Positions 10,614-19,396 of a stretch of DNA of 64,000 bases are shown here, piece by piece. The notes beneath the pieces are model-generated. The model made no database searches, was not told the DNA's origin, and saw only the letters and a program-made list of their open reading frames with translations. A program made the position numbers and the translations under genes. The stretch's first letter is position 1, and every line of letters begins with the position of its first letter. Source of the DNA: Pasteurella dagmatis (GTDB lineage Bacteria > Pseudomonadota > Gammaproteobacteria > Enterobacterales > Pasteurellaceae); contig NZ_LT906448.1 in the NCBI RefSeq assembly GCF_900186835.1, positions 1,054,001 through 1,118,000 on the forward strand, read 5' to 3'.

Positions 10614-11357
10614 TTAACCGCACTTCGATGTGCAATTATTGATAAAAATCGTCTTTTTCTGTAAAAAATGAAAAATTAAAATATGAACGACAAAAGAAAG
10701 TAATACACTCACAAATAAATCAATCGGGTAATGCATTCCAAAACGTAATCTGCTAAACAACATTAGGACTGACCAAATTGTCACTACTGCGATCAGTATT
10801 TTTGAACTCATTGAGCGTAAACCTAATAATTGTGTAAAACCAACCACAAGGAATAACCAACCTGCTGCAAAAATCGTATGCCCAGACGGAAATGAATAAC
10901 CCACTTCTTTTTCATAGTGATATTTTAACCAGCTTGGTATAGTAGATTGAGTTTGAAAAAAATGCTGTAAAAATAACGAGCGCTGTTCTCGATCTCGCTG
11001 ATAAAAACTTTCTGTACTAGTTTGAGTTTGCTCAGCAACATAAGTTACATAAGGACGGGGTTCGGTAAAAATATTTTTCAACACACTTTTGATACCTTGG
11101 GTCAAAATCACTGAAAATGCCATGACCATAACTGCTTTCACCCATAATTTTTTATCTAAAAAGAAAGGGTAAAAACACAGAGCCAATACACCACAAGTAA
11201 TAATAGCGTAAGGCACACTACCACTTTCCGTTAAAAAATAAAGCGCATAGTCAAAATTTGTCATTACATCATTTGCATTCCACTGCCAAGCAAAAATCCA
11301 AGCAAAAAAAGGGACAATACAAAGTAATAAGGTATATAATGACAATCTTTTTAACAT
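10614..11357 (-). CDS. pgpB: PAP2-type membrane phosphatase (PgpB)
   Basis: 247 residues from the MLKRLSLYT start, which matches the family in Haemophilus; an alternative Met lies four codons earlier. It is a multi-pass inner-membrane protein with the three phosphatase motifs: K-x6-RP (KNIFTEPRPY), PSGH and SRLRFGMHYPIDL. PgpB dephosphorylates phosphatidylglycerophosphate and undecaprenyl pyrophosphate. It is divergent from ribA, with about 75 bases between the two starts. pgpB-ribA-binding protein-prlC is also the order I recall for H. influenzae. Confidence 0.9.
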   Translation of the reverse strand: MLKRLSLYTLLLCIVPFFAWIFAWQWNANDVMTNFDYALYFLTESGSVPYAIITCGVLALCFYPFFLDKKLWVKAVMVMAFSVILTQGIKSVLKNIFTEPRPYVTYVAEQTQTSTESFYQRDREQRSLFLQHFFQTQSTIPSWLKYHYEKEVGYSFPSGHTIFAAGWLFLVVGFTQLLGLRSMSSKILIAVVTIWSVLMLFSRLRFGMHYPIDLFVSVLLSFVVHILIFHFLQKKTIFINNCTSKCG

Positions 11358-11433
11358 ATTCGTAACCATAAGAATTGATAATCTGTAGAAAGCGTATTCT
11401 ATCAGAGAACAGACAAAAGTATAAGGATTGATT

Positions 11434-12087
11434 ATGGCAAAAATTCAACGTGTCACTGAAGCCAATTTACCTACTGAATTTGGTATTTTCCGAATTGTTG
11501 GCTTTGAATTTCCTGACACTAAAAAAGAACACGTAGCCTTAGTATTAGGTGATATAAGCAATAATGATGAACCTGTTCTCGCACGAATTCATTCTGAATG
11601 TTTAACCGGCGATGCTTTATATAGCTTAAAATGCGATTGTGGTTTCCAACTAGCAGCAGCATTACGTCAAATTAGTCAAGAAGGACGTGGTGTTTTAATT
11701 TACCATCGTGAAGAAGGGCGTGGCATTGGACTAATTAATAAAATCCGTGCTTATTCATTACAAGATCAAGGAATGGATACTATTGAAGCAAATTTAGCAC
11801 TAGGCTTTGCTGCTGATGAACGCAATTTCGAAGTTTGCGCAGATATGTTTGATTTACTGGGTGTGAAAAAAGTTCGTTTATTAACTAATAATCCGAACAA
11901 AATTGAGACAATGAAAAAAGCTGGCATCAATGTAGTTGAACGTGTTGCCTTAAACGTGGGTGAAAACCGATATAATACGGAATATTTAGACACTAAAGCG
12001 AAGAAAATGGGACATTTTATTGTACATAATGAGCAAAAACATTTATTAGAATGTCCTTACTGCAACGAAGAAGTACCACATAAATAA
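11434..12087 (+). CDS. ribA: GTP cyclohydrolase II
   Basis: 217 residues. The ATG before [16 protein letters not shown] is chosen: AAGGA sits seven bases upstream. It opens GTP to start riboflavin synthesis. The zinc cysteines are in [19 protein letters not shown], and [14 protein letters not shown] plus [10 protein letters not shown] are family signatures. The protein has a free-standing RibA form, not fused to RibB. A terminator follows it. Confidence 0.97.
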   Translation: MAKIQRVTEANLPTEFGIFRIVGFEFPDTKKEHVALVLGDISNNDEPVLARIHSECLTGDALYSLKCDCGFQLAAALRQISQEGRGVLIYHREEGRGIGLINKIRAYSLQDQGMDTIEANLALGFAADERNFEVCADMFDLLGVKKVRLLTNNPNKIETMKKAGINVVERVALNVGENRYNTEYLDTKAKKMGHFIVHNEQKHLLECPYCNEEVPHK

Positions 12088-12104
12088 AAGACCACATAAA
12101 TAAA

Positions 12105-12137
12105 AATTGCCCACTATAAAATATGGGCAATTTTTTA
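12105..12137. terminator. Terminator after ribA
   Basis: AATTGCCCA and TGGGCAATT pair around a ten-base loop and run into six T on the plus strand. The opposite-strand gene 12179-13744 ends close by, so it may serve both. Confidence 0.8.
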
Positions 12138-12178
12138 TTAAAAACGAACGCACTGCCTACAGTCGAACCAATCACGTA

Positions 12179-13744
12179 TTATTGTGCCCTCACTTTTCTA
12201 AATACATCTTTACTGTAAATCACACCAGTGGAGTTGTCTAAGTGAACGCCATTCAATGTTGGATGAACCCAAATAGGGATTTTATATTGAAAAATCGGCA
12301 ATACCGCATTATCACTCTGTAAAATCTGCCCCAACTGCGCATAAATACTATGACGCTCTGCCTCATTGACCAACGTTAATGTTTTTTCTAGCAATTCATC
12401 GACTTTTGGATTGGAATAGAACATTTTGTTATCAGGACCTTTTGAATAAAACACATTCAAAAATGCTGATGGATCGTGATAATCTGCACACCAACCAGAA
12501 CGAATAATTTGGAAATCCCCTTTGCTACGCTTTTCAAGTAAACTCTGCAAACTTACTGCTTCAGTGCTTACACGTAGCATATCAGATTGCGATAACATTC
12601 TAACCAAGCGTTGTGCAATATTTGAATGAATATTGCCTTGATCGTGTGTAATCTTTAATTGCAATGGATTTGTTTCGGTGACACCATATTGCCCGAACAC
12701 TTGCTCCACCACTACTGGTTCCCAAGTGCTTTCTTGGTCCATTTGCATTGAATAGGGCAATAAATTAGTGGTCGCCATCATTTGTGGATCAACTTGCTGA
12801 ACAATATCCCTTGCTGAGACCATCGAAACTAACGCTTTTCTGACCGCACTTTTGCTCAACATTGGATCTTGCATATTAAATTCATAAAAATAGGTGCAGT
12901 TTTGCGGAAAATAAGGGCTATTTTCAGGTACGTTTTTTGGCTGTTGTACGATGTCTAAGCCAGTAATATTCTGGTTTTCCGCTAATTTCTGATAATCCAC
13001 AAATTTAAAAGAGGCTTTTTGTGCCGCCCAATAATGCGGATTTTTTTCCAAATGAATGAGGTTGGCATTTTGATTTACTAAACGATATGCACCATTACCC
13101 ACAAACTGTGCAGACTCGTGGGAATAACGAGGCAACATTGCAATATGCGCTAGCATATGTGGCAAATATGGCGTAGCTTTTTCAAGTTGAATGCGTAAAA
13201 CGCGGTTATCAACAGCCTCAACCCCTAATTTTTCAACGGCTATCTCACCATTTATCACTGATTGAGCATTTTCGATATTTAAAAACGCTAAATAAGATTT
13301 CAACTCACTGCTTACTCGTGCTAAATTTTGCCAACTAGTCACAAAATCTTGTGCAACTATCAATTCCCCTGTTGACCACTTCGCATCTTCACGCAAAATA
13401 AAAAACCAAGTTTTGTTATCTTCAGTTTCCCAACTTTCAGCTACGGCCGGAATTAACTTACCTTGACTGTCATAAGCCGTCAGACCTTCTAATAAATCTC
13501 TTAAAAAAGCACTTTGATCACTATTTTGTGCCGAATGGGGATCAAGCAACAAATCACTATACACACCACGTACTAATAATTCACGACTAGGTTCGACATT
13601 CACAACAGCTTTATCTTTTTTAGATAGCTGAGAAGGCAACGTAGGATTTTCTTTAGGTTCACAAGCAAGTAAGGAAAAAAATGCTGTAAAAAGGACCGCT
13701 CTTTTGATTTTGCTGTAGAAATGAGAGTTGTCGAAACTAAACAT
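12179..13744 (-). CDS. Family 5 extracellular solute-binding lipoprotein (oligopeptide/heme type)
   Basis: 521 residues. The N-terminus has a lipoprotein signal ending FFSLLAC (Cys about 28). The mature part is a peptide-binding (OppA-like, SBP_bac_5) protein: LLVRGVYSDLLLDPHSAQ, LLEGLTAYDSQGKLIPAVAESW, WFFILREDAKWSTGE and YHDPSAFLNVF. No permease or ATPase genes are next to it, so it probably serves a transporter encoded elsewhere. It sits between ribA and prlC, as I recall in H. influenzae. Exact ligand (peptides or heme) cannot be told from sequence. Confidence 0.87.
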   Translation of the reverse strand: MFSFDNSHFYSKIKRAVLFTAFFSLLACEPKENPTLPSQLSKKDKAVVNVEPSRELLVRGVYSDLLLDPHSAQNSDQSAFLRDLLEGLTAYDSQGKLIPAVAESWETEDNKTWFFILREDAKWSTGELIVAQDFVTSWQNLARVSSELKSYLAFLNIENAQSVINGEIAVEKLGVEAVDNRVLRIQLEKATPYLPHMLAHIAMLPRYSHESAQFVGNGAYRLVNQNANLIHLEKNPHYWAAQKASFKFVDYQKLAENQNITGLDIVQQPKNVPENSPYFPQNCTYFYEFNMQDPMLSKSAVRKALVSMVSARDIVQQVDPQMMATTNLLPYSMQMDQESTWEPVVVEQVFGQYGVTETNPLQLKITHDQGNIHSNIAQRLVRMLSQSDMLRVSTEAVSLQSLLEKRSKGDFQIIRSGWCADYHDPSAFLNVFYSKGPDNKMFYSNPKVDELLEKTLTLVNEAERHSIYAQLGQILQSDNAVLPIFQYKIPIWVHPTLNGVHLDNSTGVIYSKDVFRKVRAQ

Positions 13745-13785
13745 ACGAAAATTCCCTAAAATAAGGGCTATTATAGCGACAATAT

Positions 13786-13819
13786 AAAAGGCTGTTAACC
13801 TTTAAGTTAACAGCCTTTT
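13786..13819. terminator. Strong terminator
   Basis: A perfect fourteen-base inverted repeat (AAAAGGCTGTTAAC and its complement) with a six-base loop lies downstream of the ybaN gene and upstream of the binding-protein gene. Confidence 0.8.
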
Positions 13820-13835
13820 AATAATTTCCTTTATT

Positions 13836-14201
13836 CTAGCTTTGCTTGACCGTTTTGATCCAGAAAAAGAAGAACCAATATTTTGTTAATAACACAAGGA
13901 TAATAACTGTACGTCCAAATACGCTTGGTGTGAAGTAAAAACCGATGGATAACATAATTGTTGCGAATAATAAAATCCAGAATTTCGATTTTTGGCTTAA
14001 CGCACGCTCTTCTTTAAAGGTTTTTAAGTGTTTCTTGTATAACTCGGTTTGTAAAAACCAGTTATGTAAACGATCTGAGCCTTTGGCAAAGAAGAAAAGC
14101 GTTAATAACAAAAATGGTGTAGCCGGTAGTAGCGGTAAAATAATACCAAGTACACCCAAACCGAGAAAAATAAACCCTAATATGATATAGATCGCTCTCA
14201 T
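13836..14201 (-). CDS. ybaN: DUF454 inner-membrane protein (YbaN-like)
   Basis: 121 residues with three or four membrane segments (YIILGFIFLGLGVLGIILP, PFLLLTLFFFAKG, WILLFATIMLSIGFYF, TVIILVLLTKYWFFFFWI) and the family phrase LPLLPATPFLLL. Function of this family is unknown. It is a single gene, divergent from prlC, with about 120 bases of AT-rich promoter DNA in between. Confidence 0.85.
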   Translation of the reverse strand: MRAIYIILGFIFLGLGVLGIILPLLPATPFLLLTLFFFAKGSDRLHNWFLQTELYKKHLKTFKEERALSQKSKFWILLFATIMLSIGFYFTPSVFGRTVIILVLLTKYWFFFFWIKTVKQS

Positions 14202-14322
14202 AAAAATCCTTTAGAATAAAAACAATTCTCAATTATATATAGTTTTGCAAAATTTTAAAGCTTGAATTTAAAAAAAATTCCCCCATATTCGAAAAACATT
14301 TGCTTAAAAATAAGGATATCTT

Positions 14323-16362
14323 ATGACTAACCCATTACTTACATTTGAAGGCTTACCACCATTCTCTTCAATTAAGCCTGAACACGTTCAACCAGCGGTT
14401 GAAAAGCGTATCCAAGATAGCCGCGAACACATTGAAAAATTAGTTCAACAAGAAGAAATCACTTGGGAAAACTTCATTTTGCCATTAACTGAAATAGGCA
14501 ATCTGTTCAGCAAAACCTGGTCACCAGTGTCTCATCTTAACGCTGTAAAAAACAGCCCTGAACTGCGTGAAGCTTATCAAGCTTGCTTACCGATTTTATC
14601 AGAATACAGCACTTGGGTTGGTCAACACAAAGGCTTATACAATGCTTATGAAAAGCTAAAAAACAGCCCTGAATTTGAAAGCTATGATCTTGCACAGAAA
14701 AAAACCATTGAAAATGCACTGCGTGATTTCAAACTTTCTGGTATTTCTTTACCAGCAGAAAAACAAAAACGCTACGGCGAAATTTCTGCTCGTTTATCAG
14801 AATTAAACTCACAATTCAGCAACAACGTGCTTGATGCAACAATGGGCTGGGATAAAATCATTGAGGATGTTGAGCAACTCAAAGGCTTACCTGAATCTGC
14901 ATTACAAGCTGCAAAACAATCCGCAGAAAGCAAAGGCTTAACGGGTTACCGTTTCACGCTTGAAATTCCAAGTTATTTACCCGTAATGACTTATTGTGAG
15001 AATCGTGAGTTACGTGAAGAAATGTATCGTGCATTTGTCACTCGTGCTTCAGATCAAGGACCGAATGCAGGTAAATGGGACAACACAGCGATTATGGAAG
15101 AAATTCTAAATTTACGTGTTGAGCTTGCCAAATTATTAGATTTCAACACTTATACTGAGCTTTCTCTTGCTACTAAAATGGCAGAAAACCCACAACAGGT
15201 ATTGGACTTCTTAGATAATTTAGCAAAACGTTCAAAAGCACAAGGTGAAAAAGAACTCGCCGAATTAAAAGAATTTTGCGAAACACACTTCAATGTGACC
15301 GCACTTGATGCTTGGGATATTGCGTTTTATAGCGAAAAACAAAAACAGCATCTGTACTCAATTAATGACGAAGAACTCCGCCCATATTTCCCTGAAAATC
15401 GTGTACTCGCTGGTTTATTTGAATTAATCAAACGCATTTTCAACATTCGTGCCGTAGAACGCTTTGATGTGGATACATGGCATAAAGATGTCCGCTTCTT
15501 TGATTTAATTGATGAAACTGACAATGTGCGAGGCAGCTTCTATTTAGATTTATACGCTCGCGAAAACAAACGTGGTGGCGCGTGGATGGACGATTGTATT
15601 GGTCGCCGTCGCAAAGCAAATGGTGAAATCCAAAAACCAGTTGCGTATTTAACTTGTAACTTCAATGCTCCGATTGGCGACAAACCAGCATTATTCACAC
15701 ACGATGAAGTCACTACGTTATTCCATGAGTTTGGTCACGGTATTCACCATATGTTGACTCAAATTGATGTAGCAGATGTGGCTGGCATTAACGGCGTGCC
15801 TTGGGATGCAGTGGAATTACCAAGTCAATTCTTAGAAAACTGGTGCTGGGAAGCAGAAGCACTTGATTTCATTTCAGGTCACTATGAAACTGGCGAGCCT
15901 TTACCAAAAGAAAAACTGGCTCAATTACTGAAAGCGAAAAACTTCCAAGCTGCAATGTTTGTTCTTCGCCAATTAGAATTTGGATTGTTTGATTTCCGCT
16001 TGCATCACCATTTTGATCCAAGCAAACAAAATCAAATTTTAGACACGTTAAAAGCAGTAAAAGAAGAAGTGGCAGTAATTAAAGGCGTTGAATGGGCAAG
16101 AACGCCACATAGCTTCAGCCATATTTTTGCTGGCGGCTACTCTGCTGGCTATTACAGCTATTTATGGGCAGAAGTGTTATCCGCAGATGCATTCTCTCGT
16201 TTTGAAGAAGAAGGAATCTTCAATCCAGAAACAGGTAAATCGTTCTTAAATGAAATTTTAAGCCGAGGTGGATCTGAAGAACCGATGACCCTATTCAAAC
16301 GTTTCCGCGGTAGAGAACCACAATTAGATGCGTTATTAAGACATAAAGGCATCGCAAACTAA
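14323..16362 (+). CDS. prlC: Oligopeptidase A
   Basis: 679 residues. A cytoplasmic zinc metallopeptidase of family M3 that degrades signal peptides and other oligopeptides. The zinc site HEFGH is at about residues 468-472, followed by ELPSQFLENWCWE with the third metal ligand. AAGGATATCTT precedes the ATG. The gene is intact and marks the chromosomal boundary of the CDI island, whose last cassette converges on it. A uptake-sequence terminator lies just after the stop. Confidence 0.97.
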   Translation: MTNPLLTFEGLPPFSSIKPEHVQPAVEKRIQDSREHIEKLVQQEEITWENFILPLTEIGNLFSKTWSPVSHLNAVKNSPELREAYQACLPILSEYSTWVGQHKGLYNAYEKLKNSPEFESYDLAQKKTIENALRDFKLSGISLPAEKQKRYGEISARLSELNSQFSNNVLDATMGWDKIIEDVEQLKGLPESALQAAKQSAESKGLTGYRFTLEIPSYLPVMTYCENRELREEMYRAFVTRASDQGPNAGKWDNTAIMEEILNLRVELAKLLDFNTYTELSLATKMAENPQQVLDFLDNLAKRSKAQGEKELAELKEFCETHFNVTALDAWDIAFYSEKQKQHLYSINDEELRPYFPENRVLAGLFELIKRIFNIRAVERFDVDTWHKDVRFFDLIDETDNVRGSFYLDLYARENKRGGAWMDDCIGRRRKANGEIQKPVAYLTCNFNAPIGDKPALFTHDEVTTLFHEFGHGIHHMLTQIDVADVAGINGVPWDAVELPSQFLENWCWEAEALDFISGHYETGEPLPKEKLAQLLKAKNFQAAMFVLRQLEFGLFDFRLHHHFDPSKQNQILDTLKAVKEEVAVIKGVEWARTPHSFSHIFAGGYSAGYYSYLWAEVLSADAFSRFEEEGIFNPETGKSFLNEILSRGGSEEPMTLFKRFRGREPQLDALLRHKGIAN

Positions 16363-16393
16363 ACGCTCTATTTATCAAAATAGCGAAAAAAAC

Positions 16394-16430
16394 AACCGCA
16401 CTTCATCATCAATAGTGCGGTTATTTTTTA
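16394..16430. terminator. Uptake-sequence-pair terminator after prlC
   Basis: AACCGCACT and AGTGCGGTT pair around eleven bases and are followed by ATTTTTT on the plus strand. It is the distal boundary of the CDI island. Confidence 0.85.
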
Positions 16431-16552
16431 AGGATTATTTGCATATTTAAGATCAAGTTCAAACTTATAATTAGCGTTATCAAGACACTGATTGATTATA
16501 TGAATACCCGAATATTGCCTAAGGTGGAATGTCCACCCACAATCACGGTCAT
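16428..16552 (-). pseudogene. Fragment at distal end of the CDI array (possible immunity-protein remnant)
   Basis: On the minus strand an open frame of about 42 codons (YDRDCGWTFHLRQYSG..., ending KYANNP) follows directly on the end of the last immunity gene, without its own start. Two Cys spaced about 18 residues apart recall the C-terminal part of the lipoprotein immunity proteins in this array, but similarity is weak. It is too short to judge; it may be non-coding. Confidence 0.3.
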
Positions 16553-16992
16553 AAATACGCCTCCTTGGTGTCAATAATTTCTTGGTAATTCATATCAGTA
16601 ATAGGTCTGTGGTAAAAATCCAGCCATTTTTCCAGTAAATAGGCAAATTCTTTACGGGGGATTACATAGGCATCCGTATCTCTCTCGTCAACATCATCAG
16701 GGATATCCTCTTCCTCCAAGCCATCTAATAGATAAAAACCCACTTTTATTTGATCATGGTCTATCAAGGCATCAAATGCCTGAGAACTAATCCAATCCCA
16801 AGTATTTGCTGGATCTTTGACTGCTGCTAAAACTTTAAACCCATTATCTGCATAAGAATCTGGAATAGTACTAAGATAATCAGTAATCATCCCATCATTT
16901 TCCTCGTTATCACTTTCATAAACACCACAGGTTTGATAGATACCACCCTGAAATTCGTAATATCTAAAACGTACTTTCATTTTATACCTCAT
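16549..16992 (-). CDS. Probable immunity protein for an EndoU-type toxin, copy 2
   Basis: 147 residues (145 if the second Met codon region MKVRF is used). Paralogue of 17090-17515: the C-terminal halves are nearly the same (EEDIPDDVDERDTDA, IPRKE, EIIDTKEAYL) while the N-terminal halves differ. Acidic, soluble, no signal peptide, so a cytoplasmic antitoxin is likely. Its start overlaps (ATGA) the 34-codon EndoU tail remnant, so the unit is a duplicated tail-plus-immunity pair. Immunity is inferred from position; I do not recognise a named family. Confidence 0.65.
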   Translation of the reverse strand: MRYKMKVRFRYYEFQGGIYQTCGVYESDNEENDGMITDYLSTIPDSYADNGFKVLAAVKDPANTWDWISSQAFDALIDHDQIKVGFYLLDGLEEEDIPDDVDERDTDAYVIPRKEFAYLLEKWLDFYHRPITDMNYQEIIDTKEAYL

Positions 16993-17093
16993 TGCTTTCT
17001 TGTTGGATAAACTGTTGATAAATAACCGTCTTTATTAATAACCCATTCTACTTTCACCCCTGATTTTGTTGTGCCTTCCCACTTGTTCTTCAT
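16989..17093 (-). pseudogene. EndoU-like toxin tail, copy 2 (34 codons)
   Basis: The frame starts ATG at 17093 and reads MKNKWEGTTKSGVKVEWV..., closely matching the C-terminus of the tail at 17512-17745 (NKWEGTTKSGVKVEWVLD). AAGGAGG within the last codons of the upstream immunity gene could act as its ribosome site. It overlaps both neighbours by ATGA. Only the last strands of the toxin remain, so it cannot be active; it is too short for automatic gene calling. Confidence 0.7.
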
Positions 17094-17515
17094 AAATACG
17101 CCTCCTTGGTGTCAATAATTTCTTGGTAATGAGGGTCGATTATTGGTCTTTGCTTAAAAGCCAAAAATTTTTCTAGCAAATATACCAATTCTTTACGGGG
17201 GATTAAACGAGCATCGGTATCTCTTTCGTCAACATCATCGGGAATATCCTCTTCTTTCATATCATCCAACAAATAAAAACCCACTTTTACTTGATCATGA
17301 TCTATCAATGCTTCAAAAGGCTCTGCATCAATCCATTCTCTATCAAGAGATGGATTTTTAAGCATTTGTAATATGTTATCTATCCAATTTAGCTCGTCTA
17401 ATGTACCAATATAGTCAGTAACAACGCTATCATCATACTTATTATCACTTTCATATACTTTACAATAAGTATCCCAGTCTCCATTCAAAGCATAATAACC
17501 AAATTTTACTTTCAT
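17090..17515 (-). CDS. Probable immunity protein for an EndoU-type toxin, copy 1
   Basis: 141 residues starting MKVKFGYYALNGDWDTYC. It overlaps the end of the EndoU-like tail by four bases and lies directly downstream of it, the usual cdiA-CT/cdiI arrangement. Acidic and soluble, without signal peptide. Its 3' end contains AAGGAGG that precedes the next tail remnant. Paralogue of the 147-residue protein downstream; identical C-terminal phrases and a divergent N-terminal half suggest that the N-terminal half sets specificity. Family name unknown to me. Confidence 0.68.
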   Translation of the reverse strand: MKVKFGYYALNGDWDTYCKVYESDNKYDDSVVTDYIGTLDELNWIDNILQMLKNPSLDREWIDAEPFEALIDHDQVKVGFYLLDDMKEEDIPDDVDERDTDARLIPRKELVYLLEKFLAFKQRPIIDPHYQEIIDTKEAYL

Positions 17516-17745
17516 TTTATAACTCCTTGTTTCTCAGAAGGATAAATAGTCAACACTTTACCATTTCTATCCAGAACCCATTCTACTTTCACACCTGATT
17601 TTGTTGTCCCTTCCCATTTATTTTCAAACTTTTCCATTGCTACTCTATTTTTAAACGCATGCTCCAGCTCCACTTTCAACCTATCCTCTGTCCATGTTCT
17701 TGGAAACATCATACAAACACCGTCTTGATTTTTTGCCATTTTCAC
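17512..17745 (-). pseudogene. Orphan CDI toxin tail, EndoU-like, copy 1
   Basis: 77 codons. The phrase MMFPRTWTEDRLKVELEHAF followed by NKWEGTTKSGVKVEW resembles the C-terminal third of bacterial EndoU nuclease toxins (FPxxW...A...N, then a Gly-rich strand). The N-terminal catalytic His region is absent, so it is a truncated tip. It begins directly after the GCTAGC end of boundary repeat 1. The toxin frame is one base out of the phase used by the other cassettes; one A fewer in the A6 tract at the junction would restore it. No proper start or ribosome site. Confidence 0.6.
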
Positions 17746-17746
17746 C

Positions 17747-17888
17747 GCTAGCGCTCGTCTTTGATGAGTGCTTTAATCAAACCACACGCCAGTCAACACA
17801 AACAGGATATCAATTGCTCACATCACCTCCATGATACAAAAACGGTCAATTTTTCAAAGATAAAACTTTTTTGAAATTGACCGCACTT
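17747..17888 (-). repeat. CDI cassette boundary repeat, copy 1
   Basis: Minus-strand order: uptake sequence AAGTGCGGTCAATTT as left arm of a terminator, matching right arm AATTGACCG, T run, a spacer, a hairpin with arms GCACTC(A)TC and GACGAGCGC, then GCTAGC. This copy has one change in the hairpin (GATGAG on the plus strand). It ends the VENN cassette's transcription and opens the EndoU cassette. Confidence 0.9.
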
Positions 17889-17935
17889 GAGGAATAATAA
17901 GAAAAATATTTTATACCTAGCTATCGGCGATAATG

Positions 17936-18412
17936 CTAATTAATAAACTCTACGAGTATAGCTTGTTCAATATTATTTATTTCAGAGGGATCAAATATAC
18001 TTTCATCATTTCTCACCTTATGAAACGTAAAAGTAGAAAACTCACCTATCTCATCATTTTGAAAAGTAATTAACACTACACAATTAAGATCTGGATATAT
18101 TTCCTTCCATCTTTTCTTAAACTCATCTAAAAATAAGATAGATTGACATAAAATATTACCACTCACATAATCATCGATATGAAATCTATTTATAGACACT
18201 TCATAACCTGATAAATCCAAGAACTGCCCAGCAATTTCATTTGCATCAACTCTGGAAATCTCATTGTCTATTTTTTGAAACTTGAAAAATATACATCCAT
18301 CAATATCAATAAAATCTAATAAATCTAGTAAATCACTAGATATTACACTTTGTTTTATATTATTCTTTTCTTTATTGATTTCATTTTTCATAAGTGGACT
18401 AATATAGATCAT
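17936..18412 (-). CDS. Probable immunity protein of the VENN-type orphan toxin
   Basis: 158 residues, soluble, acidic, without signal peptide. It overlaps the toxin tip by four bases (ATGA) and is the last gene before a terminator, the standard position for a cdiI gene. The start at MIYISPLMKNEINKEK is set by this overlap; a second Met (MKNEIN) is possible. No family recognised. Codon use is very AT-rich, as in most genes of the array, in contrast to prlC. Confidence 0.65.
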   Translation of the reverse strand: MIYISPLMKNEINKEKNNIKQSVISSDLLDLLDFIDIDGCIFFKFQKIDNEISRVDANEIAGQFLDLSGYEVSINRFHIDDYVSGNILCQSILFLDEFKKRWKEIYPDLNCVVLITFQNDEIGEFSTFTFHKVRNDESIFDPSEINNIEQAILVEFIN

Positions 18413-19206
18413 TTTTTCTCTCCTAAATATTCCAAACCTTTATTTATTCCATTTCTAATTTTAGAATTATTTAATAAATTCTGAATATTTGCTGGAGCCT
18501 CTTTACCATCAGAAATTTTTCCTATATAAAATTTATCGTCCATATGGTTATAGTAATACTTTACATTATTTTCATCTTGATAGTGAATTTGTCCTAGTCT
18601 TTTTCCTGGAGCAGGATTTTCCACATCAATTCTAGCTTTAGACCCTTGTTTTTTCCAAACAGTAGAACTATATATTTTAGTGCCTTTTGCACCAAACATT
18701 ACACTATTTGTATCTAAAGCATCACCTGTTTTTACTAAACTGGTAATATCAGAGGCTCTCTGATTTCTCTTCGCAAAACTCCTAATCTTAGGCGATACCT
18801 TCTTATTAAGGCTACCTATATTGTTAATATAATCATTGACTAATTGTGCAACCAAGGCTTCAGTAAAGCCTATTTTTTCTGTCAACAAAGACGCTGATTT
18901 CTCATTTTCATCAATGATAAACTCAACAAACCTCCCCAGCTCCTCATCAGGCAATTGGCTAAAGAAAGAACCAATAAAACTCGTAAAATCTCGTGCTAAT
19001 TGATTTGATTGGTCGATTAAGTCTAATGTTGTATGGCGACATAAAATCGCATCTATACAACCTGCACTTAATTCCTTGCGTTGATTTTCACTTAATTGAC
19101 CAAACTCATGATAAACCTCTTCAAGTGGCGTCCCATTTTCGATGGCTTTTACCAGTTTCCGTCTCAATGCTTCCACTTGGTTCGGTAATAAATAATTATT
19201 CTCCAC
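18409..19206 (-). CDS. Orphan CdiA C-terminal tip with VENN motif and a small toxin domain
   Basis: The frame is open from the GCTAGC junction at 19231 and reads CGEIGKVAVENNYLLP, so it contains the VENN motif that marks the start of the variable tip in many CdiA proteins. The GTG of VENN is the only start-like codon and has no ribosome site. A helical pretoxin region (about residues 10-150) is followed by a toxin module with WKKQGSKARIDVENPAPGKR and LGQIHYQDENNVKYYYN, a motif I associate with a polymorphic-toxin family of presumed RNases. Frame intact. Probably silent unless recombined into cdiA. Confidence 0.75.
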   Translation of the reverse strand: MENNYLLPNQVEALRRKLVKAIENGTPLEEVYHEFGQLSENQRKELSAGCIDAILCRHTTLDLIDQSNQLARDFTSFIGSFFSQLPDEELGRFVEFIIDENEKSASLLTEKIGFTEALVAQLVNDYINNIGSLNKKVSPKIRSFAKRNQRASDITSLVKTGDALDTNSVMFGAKGTKIYSSTVWKKQGSKARIDVENPAPGKRLGQIHYQDENNVKYYYNHMDDKFYIGKISDGKEAPANIQNLLNNSKIRNGINKGLEYLGEKK

Positions 19207-19230
19207 CGCAACCTTACCAATCTCCCCACA

Positions 19231-19339
19231 GCTAGCGCTCGTCTCTGACGAGTGCTTTAATCAAACCGCCACCATCATCTTCATGATACAAAAACGGTCA
19301 ATTTCTCAAAGCAAAACTTTTTTGAAATTGACCGAACTT
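19231..19339 (-). repeat. CDI cassette boundary repeat, copy 2 (shortened)
   Basis: Same order of elements as the other copies but about 35 bases of the central spacer are missing, and the uptake core is mutated (AAGTTCGGT instead of AAGTGCGGT). The hairpin and GCTAGC end are kept. Confidence 0.88.
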
Positions 19340-19396
19340 ACAATATTAGTCCGTAAATAACGCTTAAAAAATACAATACATTAGTTAAATAAATAT

